A stretch of DNA of 64,000 nucleotides from Sphingomonas pseudosanguinis (GCF_014196255.1 NZ_JACIDH010000008.1:85486-149485); one strand, 5' to 3'. Shown: positions 28,356 to 38,566, counted from the first letter of the stretch. Numbers and translations: made by a program. The notes: generated by a model not told the origin, from the letters alone.

Positions 28356-31028
28356 TTAGCCGAGGCGGCCCAGCGCCGCGTGCAGGCGGGCTGCTTCGGC
28401 CATCTTGTCGGCGTGGTCGGCCTTCGCCTTTTCCACCGCTTCGGGCTTGGCGCGTTCGACGAAGCTCGCATTGCTCAGCCGGCCGCCCAGCGCATCGCGT
28501 TCCTTCTCCACCGCCGCAATCGCCTTGGTCAGGCGCTGGCGCTCGGCGTCGAGGTCGATGACGCCCTCCAGCGGCAGGACGAAGGTCGCCTCGTCCACCA
28601 CCACCTGCGCCGCGCCGCCGGTCGCCTCACCCTCGGCCGCCTCGACCCGCGCCAAGCGGGCCAAGGCCGACGCCTGACGGATCAGCCGCGCCGTGGTGCC
28701 CTCATTCGCATCACGGACGTGCATGGGCAGACGCGCGCCCGGCGGTACGTTGAGTTCGGTGCGCGCGGCGCGGATTTCGCTGACCAGACGGATCAACCAG
28801 TCGATCTCGCGCTCCGCTTCCGGATCGAGTGCACGCGCGTCGGCCATCGGCCACTGGGCCACGATCAGGTCGTGATGGCGCGCACCCATGGCGTGCCACA
28901 GCTCTTCGGTGATGAAGGGCATGAACGGGTGGAGCAGGACCAAGATCTGGTCGAGCACCCAGCCCGCCACGGCGCGGGTTTCCTCGCCGCCCTCTTCACC
29001 GCCTTGCAGGACCGGCTTGATGAGTTCGAGATACCAGTCGCAGAAGCGGCTCCAGACGAACTGATAGATCGCGTTCGCCGCGCCGTCGAAGCGGTAATCG
29101 GCGAGCGCGAGGTCGACCGCCTGCACGGTCTTCACCGTCTCGGCAATGATCCACTTGTTGACCGCGAGGCTGGCGTTCGGAGCCTCCAGCGTGGCCGAAG
29201 CCCCGATGCCGTTCGCCTGGGCGAAACGCGCCGCGTTCCACAGCTTGGTCGCGAAGTTGCGATAGCCCTCGACCCGGCGTTCATCCATCTTGATGTCGCG
29301 GCCCTGGCTTTCCATCGCCGCCATGAAGAAGCGCAGCGCATCGGCGCCATATTGATCGATCAGGCCCAGCGGATCGACCGTGTTGCCCTTCGACTTCGAC
29401 ATTTTCGATCCGTCGGCGGCGCGAACAAGACCGTGGAGATACAATGTCTTGAAGGGCACATCTTCCATGAAGTGCAGGCCCTGCATCATCATCCGCGCAT
29501 CCCAGAAGAACAGGATGTCGAAGCCGGAGATGAGCACGTCGTTCGGGTAGCGCCCCGCCAGCGTCTTGCCGCCATTATCGGGCCAGCCGAGCGTCGCGAA
29601 GGGCCAGAGCGCGGAAGAGAACCACGTATCCAGCACGTCCGGGTCGCGGGTCAGGGCGACGCCTTCGCCTGCTTCCGCCTGCGCCTCTTCCTCGCTCTCG
29701 GCGACGAACACGCGGCCGTCCTCGGCGAACCACGCCGGGATCTGGTGCCCCCACCAAAGTTGGCGGCTGACGCACCAGGGCTGGATATTCTCCATCCAGT
29801 TGAAGAAGGTCTTTTCCCACGCCTGCGGCACGATCTTGATGTCGCCGCCGCGCACCGCCTGGATGGCAGGCTGGGCCAGCGTCTTGGCGTCGACATACCA
29901 TTGGTCGGTCAGCCACGGCTCGATCACGACGCCGGAGCGGTCGCCGTACGGCGTCTGGATCGTGCGCGGCTCGGCGTCATGCTCCTCGCCGTCCTTGTCG
30001 ATATGGGGGATCAGGACGCCCTCGTCCTTCAACCGTGCGACCACGGCCTTGCGCGCGTCGGCGGTCGACAGGCCCAGGAATGCGTCGGGGATCAGCCCGT
30101 CCGACGTCTGGCAGATATGCGCCTTGCCATCGAGCATGTTGAGCATGTCGCGCGCCTCGATCCCGGCGCGGCGGCCGACCTCGAAGTCGTTGAAGTCGTG
30201 GCCGGGCGTAATCTTGACCGCGCCCGATCCCAGCTCGGGATCAGCATGTTCGTCGGCGACGATCGGGATCAGGCGGCCGGTGATCGGCAGGCGAACCTGC
30301 TTGCCGATCAGCGCGGTGTAGCGCGCGTCGTCCGGGTGGACCGCGACCGCCATGTCGGCGAGCATCGTCTCGGGCCGCGTCGTCGCGACCTCGATAAAGC
30401 CCGATCCATCGGCCAGAGGGTAGCGCAGGCGCCAGAAGCTGCCCTTCACTTCGCGCGTCTCGACTTCCAGGTCGCTGATCGCGGTGCCCAGCCCGGCGTC
30501 CCAGTTGACCAGCCGCTTGTCGCGGTAAAGGAGGCCCTGACGGTACAGGTCGACAAAGACCTTCAGCACCGCCTTGCTGAAGCCCTCGTCCATGGTGAAG
30601 CGCTCATTGGCCCAGTCCATCGAGCAGCCCAGACGGCGCAGCTGGCCGGTGATCTGGCCGCCGCTCTCCGCCTTCCACGTCCAGACCTTTTCCAGGAACT
30701 GGTCGCGGCTGAAGTCGGTGCGCTTTTCGCCGCGCGCGTTCATCTGGCGCTCGACGACCATCTGGGTCGCGATGCCCGCATGGTCGGTGCCGACGACCCA
30801 CAAAGCGTCCTTACCCTTCAGACGGGCATGGCGGACGAGAATGTCCTGCAACGTGTTGTCGAGCGCATGGCCGATATGCAGGTTGCCGGTGACATTGGGC
30901 GGCGGGTTGACGATCGTCCACGGCTCGGCATTCGGGCGATCGGGGCGGAACAGGCTCTTTTCCTCCCAATGGCCATACCAGCGGGCTTCGATTGCGGCGG
31001 GGTCGAACGTCTTGGGCAGCTCAGTCAT
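28356..31028 (-). CDS. valS: Valyl-tRNA synthetase
   Basis: Class I aminoacyl-tRNA synthetase of 890 aa. The HIGH motif is [20 protein letters not shown] (residues 38-57) and the KMSKS motif is [20 protein letters not shown]. Other family marks are [14 protein letters not shown], the editing-domain region [17 protein letters not shown] and [20 protein letters not shown]. The C-terminal coiled coil (about 825-888, [20 protein letters not shown]...) is typical of ValRS. Start ATG 31028 ([18 protein letters not shown]) is standard. Confidence 0.98.
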   Translation of the reverse strand: MTELPKTFDPAAIEARWYGHWEEKSLFRPDRPNAEPWTIVNPPPNVTGNLHIGHALDNTLQDILVRHARLKGKDALWVVGTDHAGIATQMVVERQMNARGEKRTDFSRDQFLEKVWTWKAESGGQITGQLRRLGCSMDWANERFTMDEGFSKAVLKVFVDLYRQGLLYRDKRLVNWDAGLGTAISDLEVETREVKGSFWRLRYPLADGSGFIEVATTRPETMLADMAVAVHPDDARYTALIGKQVRLPITGRLIPIVADEHADPELGSGAVKITPGHDFNDFEVGRRAGIEARDMLNMLDGKAHICQTSDGLIPDAFLGLSTADARKAVVARLKDEGVLIPHIDKDGEEHDAEPRTIQTPYGDRSGVVIEPWLTDQWYVDAKTLAQPAIQAVRGGDIKIVPQAWEKTFFNWMENIQPWCVSRQLWWGHQIPAWFAEDGRVFVAESEEEAQAEAGEGVALTRDPDVLDTWFSSALWPFATLGWPDNGGKTLAGRYPNDVLISGFDILFFWDARMMMQGLHFMEDVPFKTLYLHGLVRAADGSKMSKSKGNTVDPLGLIDQYGADALRFFMAAMESQGRDIKMDERRVEGYRNFATKLWNAARFAQANGIGASATLEAPNASLAVNKWIIAETVKTVQAVDLALADYRFDGAANAIYQFVWSRFCDWYLELIKPVLQGGEEGGEETRAVAGWVLDQILVLLHPFMPFITEELWHAMGARHHDLIVAQWPMADARALDPEAEREIDWLIRLVSEIRAARTELNVPPGARLPMHVRDANEGTTARLIRQASALARLARVEAAEGEATGGAAQVVVDEATFVLPLEGVIDLDAERQRLTKAIAAVEKERDALGGRLSNASFVERAKPEAVEKAKADHADKMAEAARLHAALGRLG

Positions 31029-31108
31029 GCCGCTGCCTTAATGACCCTGACGCTGGGACGCCAGATGCTATCCGGTGCGGGTCATATCGAGCCGCTCCCA
31101 TCCCTTCC

Positions 31109-31230
31109 ATTCCTCCCCTGCAAGGGGAGGGGGACCATGCGAAGCATGGTGGAGGGGTGTCCCCCTCTCGATAGGGTGACGCCCCTCCGTCAGGCCTGCG
31201 GCCTGCCACCTCCCCTTACAGGGGAGGAAT
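31109..31230. repeat. Intergenic palindromic repeat, family A, copy 4
   Basis: A 122-bp copy in the gap upstream of valS and downstream of the LOV kinase. It has the same ends as copy 1 (ATTCCTCCCCTGCAAGGGG... and ...ACAGGGGAGGAAT) but in the opposite orientation: the CCATGCGAAGCATGG hairpin comes first and the CAGGCCTGCGGCCTG hairpin last. Confidence 0.85.
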
Positions 31231-31249
31231 CATTGCAGGAGGAACGACG

Positions 31250-32875
31250 CTAGGTACGCGCGCCCGGCCGGTCGAGCACGGCGCGAATGCGCTCGTTCAA
31301 TTCGCTCCGGCGATAGGGCTTGCGGATCAGCTCATAGGAGCGCGCGCCCTCGTCGATCGCCTCGTCGGCGAAACCGGTGGTCAGCAGCACCGCCAGGCGC
31401 GGATAATCGCGCCGCACCACCTGCGCCAGCGCCACGCCGTTCATGCCGCCGGGCATCAGGATGTCGGTGAAGAGCAGCTGGAAATCGCTGTCCTGCGCCA
31501 AATGGTCGAGCGCCTCGCGCGCGCTGCGGGTGAGGACGACGTCATAGCCCAGATCCTCGAGCATCGACCGGCCAAGATCGCCGACATCCTCCTGATCCTC
31601 GACCATCAGGACGCGCTCGGCACCGCCCTTTCGCGCCGGCTGGACCGCGCTGGGCCGGCGTTCGGTCACGCCCGCCGCTCGCGGGAAGTGGAGCGACAGC
31701 GCCGCGCCGCCTTCGGCATCGGGCTCGACCGTCGCCAGGCCGCCCGACTGGCGCATGAAGCCATAGACCATCGCCAGACCCAGCCCGGCACCCTTCCCCA
31801 TCTCCTTGGTGGTGAAGAACGGGTCGAACACCTTGTCGGCGATCGTGGGATCGATGCCGGGGCCGTCATCGGCGATCCGGACGACGACATATTCGCCCGG
31901 CTCCAGATTGGCCGGGCCTTCGGGCTGGTCGGCGGACTGGATCATATTGCGGGTCGAAATGCTGATCGCGCCGCCCGTCCCCTGTCGCGCGATCGCCTCG
32001 CGCGCATTGGTGACGATGTTGAGCAGCGCCATTTCGGCCTGGACCGGGTCGATCCGGCAATTCCAGAGATTTTCCTCCAGCCGCTGGCGCAGGATGATCC
32101 CCTCGCCGGCCGTGCGGTTGAGGATGGGGCGGAAATCCTCGATCAGCTGGTTGAAGTTGAGCAGACGGTCGCGCAATTCCTGCTTGCGCGCGAAGGCGAG
32201 CAGCTGCTGGGTCAGCGTCGCGCCGCGTGCGGCGGCCGCGCCGATCGCCTCGACTGCGCGACGCCCGCTGCGGTCCCCGGCATCGATCCGCGCTTCCAAT
32301 ATGTCGGAATAGCCGATGATGACCTGAAGCAGATTGTTGAAGTCGTGCGCGATGCCGCCGGTCAGCTTGCCGACCGCTTCCATCTTCTGCGCCTCGTGCA
32401 GCGCATCCTCGGCCTCGCGGCGGCGCGAGATGTCGAGTTGGCTGCTGAAGAAATAGACCAGTTCGCCCGCATCGTCATAGACCGGCGAGACGAACAGCGC
32501 GTTCCAGAAGGTCGAGCCGTTCTTGCGATAGTTCAGCAGCTCGACCGCGATCTCGTCACGCCGCTCGACTGCCGCGCGCACCTGCGCCACCACGTCGCGA
32601 TCGGTTTCCGGCCCTTGCAGAAAACGGCAATTGGTGCCGAGGATTTCTTCCTCGGAATAGCCGGTCATGAAGCTGAAGGCTTCGTTGCAAAAGACGATCG
32701 GGTTGTCGGGTTGCCGGGGATCGGTGACGATCATCGGCATCCGCGTCGTCTTCACGGCGGCGAAGAAGATGTCCGACTGGCCCGAATGCGGCTGGCGCGC
32801 ATCGGCGATAGGCGGCGAGGATACCGGCGACCGGGTCGCCTTTTCCGTGTCAGCGGGCCTGTCGGTTGCACTCAT
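31250..32875 (-). CDS. LOV-domain blue-light sensor histidine kinase with C-terminal receiver
   Basis: Hybrid sensor kinase of 541 aa, soluble. An N-terminal LOV domain (about residues 30-150) contains the photoactive cysteine motif GTNCRFLQG and the flavin glutamine in FFSSQLDIS. The HisKA domain follows, with LTGGIAHDFNNLLQ around the phospho-accepting His (about 178). The HATPase has N-box IVTNAREAI and G-box DDGPGIDPTIADKVFDPFF. The C-terminal receiver (about 420-535) has MVEDQED, phospho-Asp in FTDILMPGGMNG, and a KP motif (RKPYR). No transmembrane segment is present. Output may be through the attached receiver; the final target is unknown. Confidence 0.93.
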   Translation of the reverse strand: MSATDRPADTEKATRSPVSSPPIADARQPHSGQSDIFFAAVKTTRMPMIVTDPRQPDNPIVFCNEAFSFMTGYSEEEILGTNCRFLQGPETDRDVVAQVRAAVERRDEIAVELLNYRKNGSTFWNALFVSPVYDDAGELVYFFSSQLDISRRREAEDALHEAQKMEAVGKLTGGIAHDFNNLLQVIIGYSDILEARIDAGDRSGRRAVEAIGAAAARGATLTQQLLAFARKQELRDRLLNFNQLIEDFRPILNRTAGEGIILRQRLEENLWNCRIDPVQAEMALLNIVTNAREAIARQGTGGAISISTRNMIQSADQPEGPANLEPGEYVVVRIADDGPGIDPTIADKVFDPFFTTKEMGKGAGLGLAMVYGFMRQSGGLATVEPDAEGGAALSLHFPRAAGVTERRPSAVQPARKGGAERVLMVEDQEDVGDLGRSMLEDLGYDVVLTRSAREALDHLAQDSDFQLLFTDILMPGGMNGVALAQVVRRDYPRLAVLLTTGFADEAIDEGARSYELIRKPYRRSELNERIRAVLDRPGART

Positions 32876-32948
32876 ACCGAACGAACCCGGCCAAGTGACG
32901 CCGGTTCCCCCACCGGCACCATAGTGGACGGATTCGTCGCGGTCGGCA

Positions 32949-33509
32949 TCAGCGCCCTTCGCGGGTGATCCGGGCGATTTCCTTGGCGACCATCGCCTCG
33001 ACCATCTCGGGCAGGTTCGCGTCCAGCCATTCGCGCAACATCGGGCGCAGCATGTCGCGGACGAGTCCTTCCAGGGTGCCGTCGCTGGTGGGTTCGGGCT
33101 TGACCATCATGCGGCTCAGGGACTCCAAAGCGCCACGGCTCGCCTCGGCGGCGCGCGGCGAGACGATCGCCTCTTCCTGGTCCGGGGCGTGGAGGGGTTC
33201 GACCGGGGTCGCCGCGACCGGTGCCGGTGCGGGTGCCGGAGCCACCGGTTCGGGGGCGGCCGGCGCCGGCTCGGGCGGGGCGCGCATGACCGATTCGGCG
33301 GCACGCGCGGCGGCGGCCTCCACCTTCATGCGCAGGGGCATGGGATCACTGAGTTCGAGGATCTCGGGGCCATCGTCATCGGCGACCGGCGACGGCACCG
33401 GGCGCGGCTGGCGACGCTGACGCGCCGGCACCTCGCCCTCTTCGGCGATGATCCTTTTGATCGAGGAAAGGATTTCCTCCATCGACGGTTCGGCGCTGAT
33501 CTCACCCAT
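32949..33509 (-). CDS. popZ: Cell-pole-organizing protein PopZ (DUF2497 family)
   Basis: Polar scaffold protein of alphaproteobacteria that forms a condensate and binds ParB and polarity factors; about 186 aa. The N-terminal binding helix is SAEPSMEEILSSIKRIIAEE (residues 5-24). The middle is a proline/alanine/glutamate-rich disordered linker (about 30-125). The C-terminal oligomerisation helices include RDMLRPMLREWLDANLPEMV and end in KEIARITREGR. Starts at 33509, 33524 or 33545 are all possible; I took 33509 (MGEISAEP) as closest to family length. The identification rests on both conserved ends. Confidence 0.85.
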   Translation of the reverse strand: MGEISAEPSMEEILSSIKRIIAEEGEVPARQRRQPRPVPSPVADDDGPEILELSDPMPLRMKVEAAAARAAESVMRAPPEPAPAAPEPVAPAPAPAPVAATPVEPLHAPDQEEAIVSPRAAEASRGALESLSRMMVKPEPTSDGTLEGLVRDMLRPMLREWLDANLPEMVEAMVAKEIARITREGR

Positions 33510-33562
33510 GACCGCAATCCCCATTGAAGCCCCCCAGGCCCCCATAGCCCTTGTGGCCGGCG

Positions 33563-35089
33563 TTATTGCCGGCTCGGTGCCGATGCACCTGTGGTTAATG
33601 CGGGGCTTCTGTCAACAGGGGCGTTCACATCCGCGTCGAGCGGACGGGTGATCGCCGCCGTCTGCGCCGGGGTGCCGGCGGTGGTGCTGGCGACCGGCGC
33701 TGGCTCGCCGTCGCCGTCCCAGTCGCTGATGCGGTTGCGCACGCGCTTGTAGTTGGTGACCGGATCGTAGAGCGACCCGCCGTCCAGTCCCAGGTCGCGC
33801 GCCTCGGCATTGCCCATCGCCGCAATCAGCGCGAAGCCCGCGACATAGGCGTCGCGCCGCGCGGTCACCAGCGTCACCTGGCTATTCAGTAATTCCTGCT
33901 CGGCGTTGAGGATGTCGAGCACGGTGCGGGTGCCGACGCTGTTTTCGGCACGCACGCCCTCCAGCGACAGTGAGTTGGCGCGCACCGCCGATTCGGCCGA
34001 GGCGATCACCTCCTGCGAGGATTGCCAGACGGCATAGGCGGAGCGGACCTGCGCCACCACCTGCCGCTCGGTGGCGGTGGCGTTCTCCAGCGCCTGACCA
34101 CGCAGCGCCTCGGCCTGACGGACCTGCGCCGCCGGGCGGCCGCCCTGGAACAGCGGCATGGTCAACTGCGCACCAACGGTCGCGTTGACGCCGGAGGTCG
34201 GCACATTGCCTGCGCTGGGCGGCGGATTGATCGAGCCGAGATAGTTGAAATAATTGCCGCTCGACACGGCCGCGACCCGTGGCAGCCGGTTGGCGCGCGC
34301 GACGTTGATGTCATAGCGGGTGGCATCGGCGTTGCGCCGTGCCGCGATCAGCTGCGGATTCTGGTCCAGCGCCACCGCGACCGCCGCATTGGGTGAAGCC
34401 GGCAGCGCGGGCAAGGCGGGCGGCTGCTCCAGCCCGACCGGCGCGATGCCGACGATGTTGATGTAATTCTCGCGGCTGGAGATCAGATTGGCCTGCGCCG
34501 ACTGAAGCTGCGCGCGCGCCTGCGCCAGACGCGCCTGCGACTGCGCCACGTCGGTACGGGTCAGATCGCCGACCTGGAACCGGTCGCTCGACGCGCGCAG
34601 GTTCGTCTCCAGCACGTTGACGTTGCGGGTGTTGAGGTTGACGATCGCCTCGTCGCGGATGACGTTCATATAGGCCGCCACCACATTGGTGAACAAATTG
34701 GCCTCGACCCCGCGCAGCTGCGCCCGCCCCGCATCGACCCGCGTCTCGGCCGCGCGCACCGCGTTCTTGACCGCGCCGCCCTGATAGAGCGGCACCGACA
34801 ATTGCAGCGCACCGGTCGCGACCCGTTCCGGATTGAGGAAATTGTTGTTCGCAACGACGATATTGTCGGTGAACTGCCCCTGCGACTGGAGCGAGGGCAG
34901 GCCGTTGGACCGTGCGATCGGCACATTCTCGTCGGTCGCGCGCTGGGCGGCGCGCTGACCGGTGATCGTCGGGTTCGTCTGATACGCCCGCACCATGGCC
35001 TCGCGCAGCGTTTCCGCCGAAGCGGACCCGGCCAGCAGCAGCGCCGAACCGATCAGGACGCCAGAGGTCAGGGACGGACGCATCGGCAT
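33563..35089 (-). CDS. tolC: TolC family outer-membrane channel protein
   Basis: Trimeric outer-membrane channel for type I secretion or efflux; 508 aa. ATG 35089 overlaps the stop of the upstream methyltransferase (TGATG); ATG 35083 is two codons later. A signal peptide (LTSGVLIGSALLLAGSASAE) is followed by TLREAMVRAYQTNPTITGQR, which opens the first OEP repeat. The repeat boundaries show NVLETNLRASSDRFQVGDLT and the second-repeat equivalent LEGVRAENSVGTRTVLDILN. A proline/threonine-rich tail of about 60 residues follows. Unlike the NodT-type channel at 3.3 kb it has no lipobox. The PCMT-tolC pairing is common in alphaproteobacteria. Confidence 0.93.
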   Translation of the reverse strand: MPMRPSLTSGVLIGSALLLAGSASAETLREAMVRAYQTNPTITGQRAAQRATDENVPIARSNGLPSLQSQGQFTDNIVVANNNFLNPERVATGALQLSVPLYQGGAVKNAVRAAETRVDAGRAQLRGVEANLFTNVVAAYMNVIRDEAIVNLNTRNVNVLETNLRASSDRFQVGDLTRTDVAQSQARLAQARAQLQSAQANLISSRENYINIVGIAPVGLEQPPALPALPASPNAAVAVALDQNPQLIAARRNADATRYDINVARANRLPRVAAVSSGNYFNYLGSINPPPSAGNVPTSGVNATVGAQLTMPLFQGGRPAAQVRQAEALRGQALENATATERQVVAQVRSAYAVWQSSQEVIASAESAVRANSLSLEGVRAENSVGTRTVLDILNAEQELLNSQVTLVTARRDAYVAGFALIAAMGNAEARDLGLDGGSLYDPVTNYKRVRNRISDWDGDGEPAPVASTTAGTPAQTAAITRPLDADVNAPVDRSPALTTGASAPSRQ

Positions 35090-35757
35090 CAGAACTGGAA
35101 CGCGCGTGGGCGGGCGAAGCCCGGCAGGATGGCGCATTCGGCGTCGGCAAAGGGACGCACGCCGTGGCCGCCTTCGGTCCGGCGACCGCTGGCGAGACGG
35201 GTCACACCCTTGTCGACCAGCCCGGTGACGATCCGGCCGTCGATGCGGACCTGCTCGATCAGAGCAGCGGGGATTTCCTCGACCGCGCCGTCGATCACCA
35301 GCACGTCATAGGGCGCATCGCCCGGGTTGCCGGCGGTCAAGGGCGCGTCGACCAGCTTGACCTTGGCCTCACCCGCCAGCGCGGTGCGAGCGGCGGCGAG
35401 CAGATCGGCATTGTCCTCAACCGCCACGACCTCGGCGACGATCCCGGCGAGCAGCGCGGCAGTATAGCCGGTGCCGGCGCCGATCAGCAGCACGCGGTCA
35501 TTCGCCTCCAGATAGGCCTCGGTCAGCAGACGGCCGGTCGCCATCGGCAGGTTGACCGCGCGCCCCTGCCCCAGGTCGATCGTGCCGTCGCGATAGGCGA
35601 CCTCGCGCAGCGCCTCGGGCACGAACGCCTCACGCGGGACACGCGCCATCTGCGCCACGACGCGCTGGTCGCTGACGGCGGTGGTGCGCAGCTGGCTCGC
35701 CACCATCGCATGGCGCATCGCGTCGAAATTGGAGGATTCGTTGCTGGTCGTCATCAT
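35089..35757 (-). CDS. Protein-L-isoaspartate O-methyltransferase family protein
   Basis: SAM-dependent methyltransferase of 222 aa in the PCMT family. ATG 35757 is preferred (MMTTSNESSNFDAMRHAMVA). Motif I for SAM is RVLLIGAGTGYTAALLAG, preceded by the PCMT pre-motif MATGRLLTEAYLEANDRVLL. The family N-terminus shows MVASQLRTTAVSDQRVVAQM. The usual PCMT substrate loop is altered (AYRDGTIDLGQGRAVNLPMA), as in the short alphaproteobacterial subgroup encoded beside tolC. Repair of isoaspartate in this subgroup is unproven. Confidence 0.88.
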   Translation of the reverse strand: MMTTSNESSNFDAMRHAMVASQLRTTAVSDQRVVAQMARVPREAFVPEALREVAYRDGTIDLGQGRAVNLPMATGRLLTEAYLEANDRVLLIGAGTGYTAALLAGIVAEVVAVEDNADLLAAARTALAGEAKVKLVDAPLTAGNPGDAPYDVLVIDGAVEEIPAALIEQVRIDGRIVTGLVDKGVTRLASGRRTEGGHGVRPFADAECAILPGFARPRAFQF

Positions 35758-35982
35758 GGCCCATCCCTGTCGCACAGCCGTTTTAGTTGTGCAATACACT
35801 AATTTGGTTCCCGCCGCTTCTATCGCGCCCGCTCGGTTCCGCCAAGCGGAGGGATGGCGCCTGACGCCTCCGGACGGGATCGGTTTTGCGACAAAATGTA
35901 ACGGCAGGAGCCAATCGCGCAGCGCCCCGTTTCACCGACATTCCGAAGCACCCCGCCGCTTGGCCCATCCTGGAGGAGCCCC

Positions 35983-36189
35983 ATGAAACGCAGCACAGGC
36001 TTTCTCGGCGTCGGCATCATCGGTGCCGCCGTCCTGGGCGGATCGATCACCGCCGGCTATCTGGAGCAGAAGCTGAACGCGCAACCCGCCGCCGCGACGT
36101 TCGGGCGCGGCGTGTCCGAAGCGCAGGAACTCGAACGGCGGCGCGGCAAGGCGGCGGCCGTTGCCGTGGCGGAAACGGCGGTGAAGTAA
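35983..36189 (+). CDS. Hypothetical small membrane or secreted protein
   Basis: I do not recognise this 68-aa protein. It has a strong ribosome site (GGAGGAG, seven bases before ATG 35983). The N-terminus is hydrophobic (MKRSTGFLGVGIIGAAVLGG, then SITAGY), which is a signal peptide or a membrane anchor. The rest is helical and charged (GVSEAQELERRRGKAAAVAV). It lies in the gap between the methyltransferase (divergent) and tRNA-Cys. Confidence 0.6.
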   Translation: MKRSTGFLGVGIIGAAVLGGSITAGYLEQKLNAQPAAATFGRGVSEAQELERRRGKAAAVAVAETAVK

Positions 36190-36266
36190 GTCTGCCAGTA
36201 CCGGGCTCCGCCGGCTCGCCGAAATCGGATCGGGGCAATTTTTTGGGCCGACCACGGCCTCCCCTG

Positions 36267-36295
36267 TTGACGCCGCGCAAAAAACCGCACACATG
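36267..36295 (+). promoter_or_regulatory. Candidate promoter of tRNA-Cys
   Basis: TTGACG (36267-36272) and CACATG (36290-36295) are 17 bp apart, ending 19 bp before the tRNA. The -35 is good and the -10 weak. Confidence 0.35.
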
Positions 36296-36314
36296 CCCGC
36301 CTCCCACGCATCGA

Positions 36315-36388
36315 GGCGCGATGGCGGAGTGGTGACGCAGAGGACTGCAAATCCTTGCACCCGGGTTCGATTCCCGGTCGCGCCTCCA
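36315..36388 (+). tRNA. tRNA-Cys (GCA)
   Basis: 74 nt including an encoded CCA. Acceptor stem GGCGCGA (36315-36321) pairs with TCGCGCC (36378-36384); discriminator T 36385 and CCA 36386-36388. The anticodon loop CTGCAAA gives anticodon GCA (36347-36349). The T arm is CCGGGTTCGATTCCCGG. Identity agrees with the U73 discriminator required by CysRS. Confidence 0.97.
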
Positions 36389-36526
36389 GATTTCCAGAGC
36401 GGATCGCCGGAAATCTGATCTTCACGGCAAGGCCAACAAGGTCTTGCGACTTTCTGAAAAGCGATGGACCCCACCCCTTTCCACGGCGTAAGCCCAGCGC
36501 TTCGATGGCGATTGAGAGGGATGCGG

Positions 36527-38440
36527 ATGCGGATGCGCGGCGTGATGATGACGGCGGTTGTGGCTCTGTCGAGCACCAGCCCGGCTATCGCATGGAGCCA
36601 GACGACGGCCGCGCCGCAGATGCAGGCGCCCCCGTCGCAGGCACCGCAAATGCAGGCTCAGGCGGCACCCGTCGAATATGACATCGCCTTCCCCCGCCCC
36701 GACCATCACGAGGCGCAGGTCAGCGTCACCTATCGCGGGTTGCCGGCCGGGCCGGTGCGCTTCCAGATGGCGCGCTCTTCCCCCGGACGCTACGCGCTCC
36801 ACGAGTTCGCCAAGAACGTCTATTCGGTTTCGGCCACCGACGGCGCGGGGCGGCCGATCGCGGTGACGCGCCGCGATCCCTATGGCTGGGGCGTGGAGCG
36901 CCATGACGGTACGGTCACCATCCGCTACACGCTGTTCGGCGATCGCGGCGACGGCACCTATGCGCAGATCGATCCGACGCACGCGCATCTGAACACGCCG
37001 GCCACTTTCCTCTGGGCGGTCGGAGAGGATCAGCGGCCGGTGCAGGTCAGCTTCCACCCCCTGCCCGGCTGGAAGATCGCGACGCAGCTGGCGCCGACGA
37101 GCGATCCGAACGTCTTCACCGCCCGCGACCTGCAATATTTCATGGACAGCCCCGTCGAGCTGTCGGCACATGACGTGCGCAGCTGGACCGTCGCGGACGG
37201 GGCCAAGCGCTACACCATCCGGCTGGCGGCGCATCATGACGGCAGTTCGGCCGATCTCGATCGCTTCGCCGCGATGGCGCAGAAGGTCGTCGCGCAGGAG
37301 ATCGCGGTGTTCGGCGCGCCGCCGCCGTTCGACCATGGCACCTACACCTTCCTGGCCGACTATATCCCCCAGATCAGCGGCGACGGGATGGAGCATCGCA
37401 ATTCGACCGTGATCAGCATGCCCAAGTCGCTCGCCGATGCGCAGTTCCAGCAGATCCAGACGCTGGCGCACGAGTTCTTCCACGCCTGGAATGTCGAGCG
37501 TATCCGTCCCGCCGAACTGGAGCCGTTCGACTTCACCCGCGCCAATGCGACGCCGTCGCTCTGGCTGGCCGAGGGCTTCACCCAATATTACGGGCCGCTA
37601 TCGGTGGTTCGGGCCGGTGAGATGTCGCGCGACGACTATATCCGGCAATTGTCGGGGACGCTGAACAACCTGCTCAACACCCCCGCGCGGGCCTATGGCA
37701 CGCCGCAGGAGATGAGCCTGCGCGCGCCCTTCGTCGACGCGGCGCAGTCGATCGATCCGACAAATCCCAATATCTACGTATCCTATTACCCTTATGGCGC
37801 GATCATCGCGCTGGCGCTCGACCTGGAGCTGCGTCAGCGTTTCCCCACGCTGACGCTCGATAGCTATATGCGCCAGCTCTGGCGCGATTACGGCCAGCCC
37901 GAGCGCGCCTATCGCCCCGACGATCTGCGGCAGAGCCTGGCCAAGCTGACCGGCGACCAGCGCTTCGCCGACGCCTTCTTCGCGCGCAGCGTGACGGCGA
38001 GCGGACTGCCCGACTTCGCGCCGCTGCTGGCGCAGGCGGGGTTCACCTTGCGCCCGGCGCATCCCGACGCTGCCTGGGCTGGTGCGGCTCCGACCGCGAA
38101 GGACGGCGTCCTGACGCTGGCCGCGCCGAGCCGTCCGGGAACCGCGCTCTATGCGGCCGGTCTCGACAAGGATGACGTGATCCTCAGCCTGGATGGCCAG
38201 CCCGTGACCTCTTCGGAGGGCTGGGCCGCGACGCTCGCCCGCCACGCGCCGGGCGACCGGCTGCCGATCACGTGGCGCAACCGCGCGGGCGAGCGCCAGG
38301 CCGAGCTGACCCTGAGCGCCGATCCGACCATGGAGATCGTCGCCGACGAGACGCTGGGTCAATCCCTGACCGCTGCGCAGCGCCGCTTCCGCGACGGCTG
38401 GCTGGGCAGCAAGGTGCCGGCCGCTCCCTCATCTTCCTAA
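36527..38440 (+). CDS. M61 family metallopeptidase with C-terminal PDZ domain
   Basis: Exported zinc aminopeptidase of the glycyl-aminopeptidase family, about 637 aa. Three ATGs lie at 36521, 36527 and 36533; GAGAGGG (36514-36520) is best spaced for 36527. A signal peptide (MMTAVVALSSTSPAIAWSQ) is followed by a glutamine/alanine/proline linker and an M61 N-terminal beta domain (EYDIAFPRPDHHEAQVSVTY). The catalytic motif is LAHEFFHAWNVERIRP, with the third ligand in WLAEGFTQYYG. A PDZ domain near the C-terminus shows GLDKDDVILSLDGQPVTS. Substrates are probably N-terminal Gly/Ala peptides, by family. Confidence 0.93.
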   Translation: MRMRGVMMTAVVALSSTSPAIAWSQTTAAPQMQAPPSQAPQMQAQAAPVEYDIAFPRPDHHEAQVSVTYRGLPAGPVRFQMARSSPGRYALHEFAKNVYSVSATDGAGRPIAVTRRDPYGWGVERHDGTVTIRYTLFGDRGDGTYAQIDPTHAHLNTPATFLWAVGEDQRPVQVSFHPLPGWKIATQLAPTSDPNVFTARDLQYFMDSPVELSAHDVRSWTVADGAKRYTIRLAAHHDGSSADLDRFAAMAQKVVAQEIAVFGAPPPFDHGTYTFLADYIPQISGDGMEHRNSTVISMPKSLADAQFQQIQTLAHEFFHAWNVERIRPAELEPFDFTRANATPSLWLAEGFTQYYGPLSVVRAGEMSRDDYIRQLSGTLNNLLNTPARAYGTPQEMSLRAPFVDAAQSIDPTNPNIYVSYYPYGAIIALALDLELRQRFPTLTLDSYMRQLWRDYGQPERAYRPDDLRQSLAKLTGDQRFADAFFARSVTASGLPDFAPLLAQAGFTLRPAHPDAAWAGAAPTAKDGVLTLAAPSRPGTALYAAGLDKDDVILSLDGQPVTSSEGWAATLARHAPGDRLPITWRNRAGERQAELTLSADPTMEIVADETLGQSLTAAQRRFRDGWLGSKVPAAPSSS

Positions 38441-38448
38441 TCGGCACG

Positions 38449-38474
38449 GGAACGTCACGACCCCTTTACGTGTT
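38449..38474 (+). promoter_or_regulatory. Candidate EcfG (general stress sigma) promoter of the LOV gene
   Basis: GGAAC (38449-38453), a 17-bp spacer, then TGTT (38471-38474), close to the EcfG/SigT consensus GGAAC-N16/17-cGTT. It lies about 90 bp upstream of the LOV gene start. One match of this length can occur by chance; the case rests on position and on the downstream HWE kinase, a family that often feeds the PhyR-NepR-EcfG pathway. Confidence 0.45.
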
Positions 38475-38566
38475 GATATAGGTGAGACATTTGGGGGCAG
38501 ACGGCTCGGTCCGCACTTGCGGCGCAGGGGGAGCCATGCGAATGCGCGTCGAGGAGCCAGTTTTTC

